Of a stretch of DNA of 64,000 bases, positions 61,901 to 64,000 are shown piece by piece. The first letter of the stretch is position 1. Each line of letters opens with the position of its first letter. The notes below the pieces were generated by a model that was not told where the DNA came from, did no database searches, and saw only the letters and a list, made by a program, of their open reading frames with translations. The position numbers and the translations under genes are program-made. Origin of the DNA: Stichopus chloronotus (lineage: Eukaryota > Echinodermata > Holothuroidea > Aspidochirotida > Stichopodidae); NCBI GenBank assembly GCA_021234535.1, contig CM037836.1, positions 19,079,111-19,143,110 of the forward strand. Reading direction: 5' to 3'.

Positions 61901-64000
61901 TAATCATTCTTGTACAGTCTGTTCTTAAGGATTTAACTCGTAAAGGGAACCAGAATTTGATCAATGACATCTCTTTGATGGCATACTGGAGACATCAAAA
62001 TGGTAGCTTAAGAAAAATTAAAAGAAAAATAATTCTCCCAAAGCTTGAGTTGTAATAGGTGCCATTATTCATTTCTTTGTGCTGAGTTCAGTTCTGCAGA
62101 GTGACCATGTCTGTGAGCATGCACTTAACAAAGAGTTAGTGCCAACTGTGGGATATAGTTATCAGGATACACAAAAAAGCAAAGTTCTGCACTGTTTAAG
62201 AAGTCTATTTTTTTTTTTGCCTTGCACTTTATTCATGTATTTCAACTGTTTCCATTTCATAGACTTTTTAATTTGGTAGCTGACATTTTGGAACAGAAAA
62301 AGAATGAAAAATGCGATAGAACTTCTTTGATGTGACACATTATATACTTGGCCATAAGAAATTTCTGAATAGAATCTGCATGTACCACTATTTCTTTAGG
62401 TTTGACTTTTTTCTAAAAATGGATGTCAAATTCCGAAGAAGCAGGTGGAGAGTAAGATCTTGGTTGATGGCTCATTTTGCAAAGTGCTTTTTTACAAGTT
62501 GTTTTCAACCTCCAGGGCTTTTATTCCTCTCAACGTGCAATATGATTGTGGTGTGAGATCCCTGTTTGTTTCAGAAGTGGTTATCTCATTTTCATTTATC
62601 ATCAATCATAACTAGGGCAATTATTTAACAGGCCTGTCCACAGCCTGCAGGTTTGAAACGTGATTACAATTCTTGAAAAGCTCTTCTCCTCGTGCAGCAC
62701 CGCGACTTACCTCATGAGAACTTTTGAATCCATCTGCTTAAAGATGAATCCACGTCTAGAATGTGTCATTTGGAACTTGAGTTGTTTTGCGGAATTTTTC
62801 CAAACCTATCAACTTCCCATAACGATCAAATGGGAGAGGATCTGCGACACATACAAAGGAACATTAGTGACTGGGTCACTATAACTATTCACTTTGGTGT
62901 TTGACACTTTGTGACCAGACACTTTTGTTTACATAATCATCAATATGCACATAGCTTTAAGTACAAATCCAGTTGGAAAATGAAAAAAAAAAAATGTTGA
63001 CAGTTTTCATGACTCTCGGATGTGAAACCGTAAACTGCTGTAATTGCACTGATTATGACCATTTATTGTCATGTGGGTGAACCATTTAAAATCCCCGTAA
63101 ACCTTTTGACATCAACTCAATGTGTTGCTTTAAGAGAATATGTGCTGTGTATAATGACTGTCCAATGTGATGCTACAGGCACTGCCTTATATGGGCACTT
63201 TCTTGAAGTTCTCCATCTATAAATATCTTCTAATGTATTTTGAATTGAGTTCCTGCCAAATGTGCCATGTGCATTAGATGTACTTTTTAGAAGTTCAGGA
63301 GAGGAGATGGGGATGTGTTTTAATCTTGCCTCATTTTTAAGAAACAGTATATGTGGATCAACCATACAGTATGTGTAATACTTGTCATGTATAGTAATCT
63401 GCAATTAAAATCACCACACTGTAAATTACTACAAAACTGTGCTCTAGCATGGGCAAAAAGGAACAAAGGGCTACCACTACCTTACTCAAATAAAAAAAAA
63501 AATTCTCTCCTAAAATTATCTAGTTACAAGACGAAACTTCATCATATTAAGTCTTTTTGCTAAATCAATTCCTTAGAGAAATTAGAGTATTATCAAGATA
63601 TTCTGTGCAGGCTGCTGGTAATACCAATTCTGGAAAGCCTATTTGCTCTGTGATTGCAGATATTAAAGAGATCTATTGCTTTCTATTGCTGAGAAAAACA
63701 ATATATTTTTTAAATCAACATGGACACAAAATGATAGTTTATTCCAATTGACTTTAGGCAGCATTGTAGTCTTTTTTTTGTCAAGAAGTTAAAGTTTCTC
63801 ACAGATAGAAATTTGGTTGTTTTTTACTCAAGAGTGATTTTCCCAAGTTAAAAAATGCTTCTTCTAGCTGTAATAGAACTTGATTTTTAGGAGATAAAAC
63901 TGTTGCTGATGTTTATTGGTGAGACTAAATGGCATAACAATGATTATAGTGCCATGTTTGCCATGTCGGTGCATTAACAAATGCAACATTTCCCTTTAAC
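58934..64000. other. No gene seen to the end of the window
   Basis: AT-rich DNA with scattered A/T runs (for example a T-run at about 60006-60021). Frames up to about 95 codons on both strands lack recognisable motifs or splice partners. Confidence 0.5.

Overview
This is nuclear DNA of an animal, not of a microbe. It is AT-rich, coding sequence is sparse, genes are split by GT-AG introns of about 1 to 4.6 kb, and there are many simple repeats and decayed repeats. The two genes I can name are metazoan. Gene content and intron style fit an invertebrate deuterostome, with an echinoderm as my best guess, but the sequence alone does not fix the species.

Layout. Positions 1-3600 hold no recognised gene, only inverted repeats and a degenerate TCGAGATGTCGAG-type repeat. 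At 3616-3840 (minus) there is a short CpG-rich open frame that may be a first exon diverging from the next gene. Positions 4722-17712 (plus) hold a complete snurportin-1 gene (SNUPN). I assembled it from seven coding exons whose splice phases all join, giving 335 residues. Positions 17713-26701 are the spacer between two convergent genes. It holds a 13-copy 16-bp tandem array, a roughly 60-bp minisatellite and two copies of a diverged repeat. Positions 26702-30892 (minus) hold a two-coding-exon gene for a 715-residue type II membrane glycoside-hydrolase-31-like protein of the MYORG / SITS-binding-protein group. From about 31 kb to the end I see no gene I can name. That stretch holds satellites, hairpins, a CpG-rich segment with paired CREB/ATF sites near 40.2 kb, interspersed-repeat fragments and a few exon-like candidates. 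It could be intergenic DNA or introns of a gene outside the window.

The two named genes have no evident functional link. Snurportin is the import adaptor for m3G-capped spliceosomal snRNPs. The GH31-like protein should sit in the secretory pathway with its large domain in the lumen. The most notable biology is that the GH31-like protein appears to lack the catalytic nucleophile aspartate (Gln461 in the VFQGGY motif) and other active-site motif residues, so it is probably a pseudo-glycosidase. I found no operon, CRISPR array, tRNA, rRNA or intact transposase.
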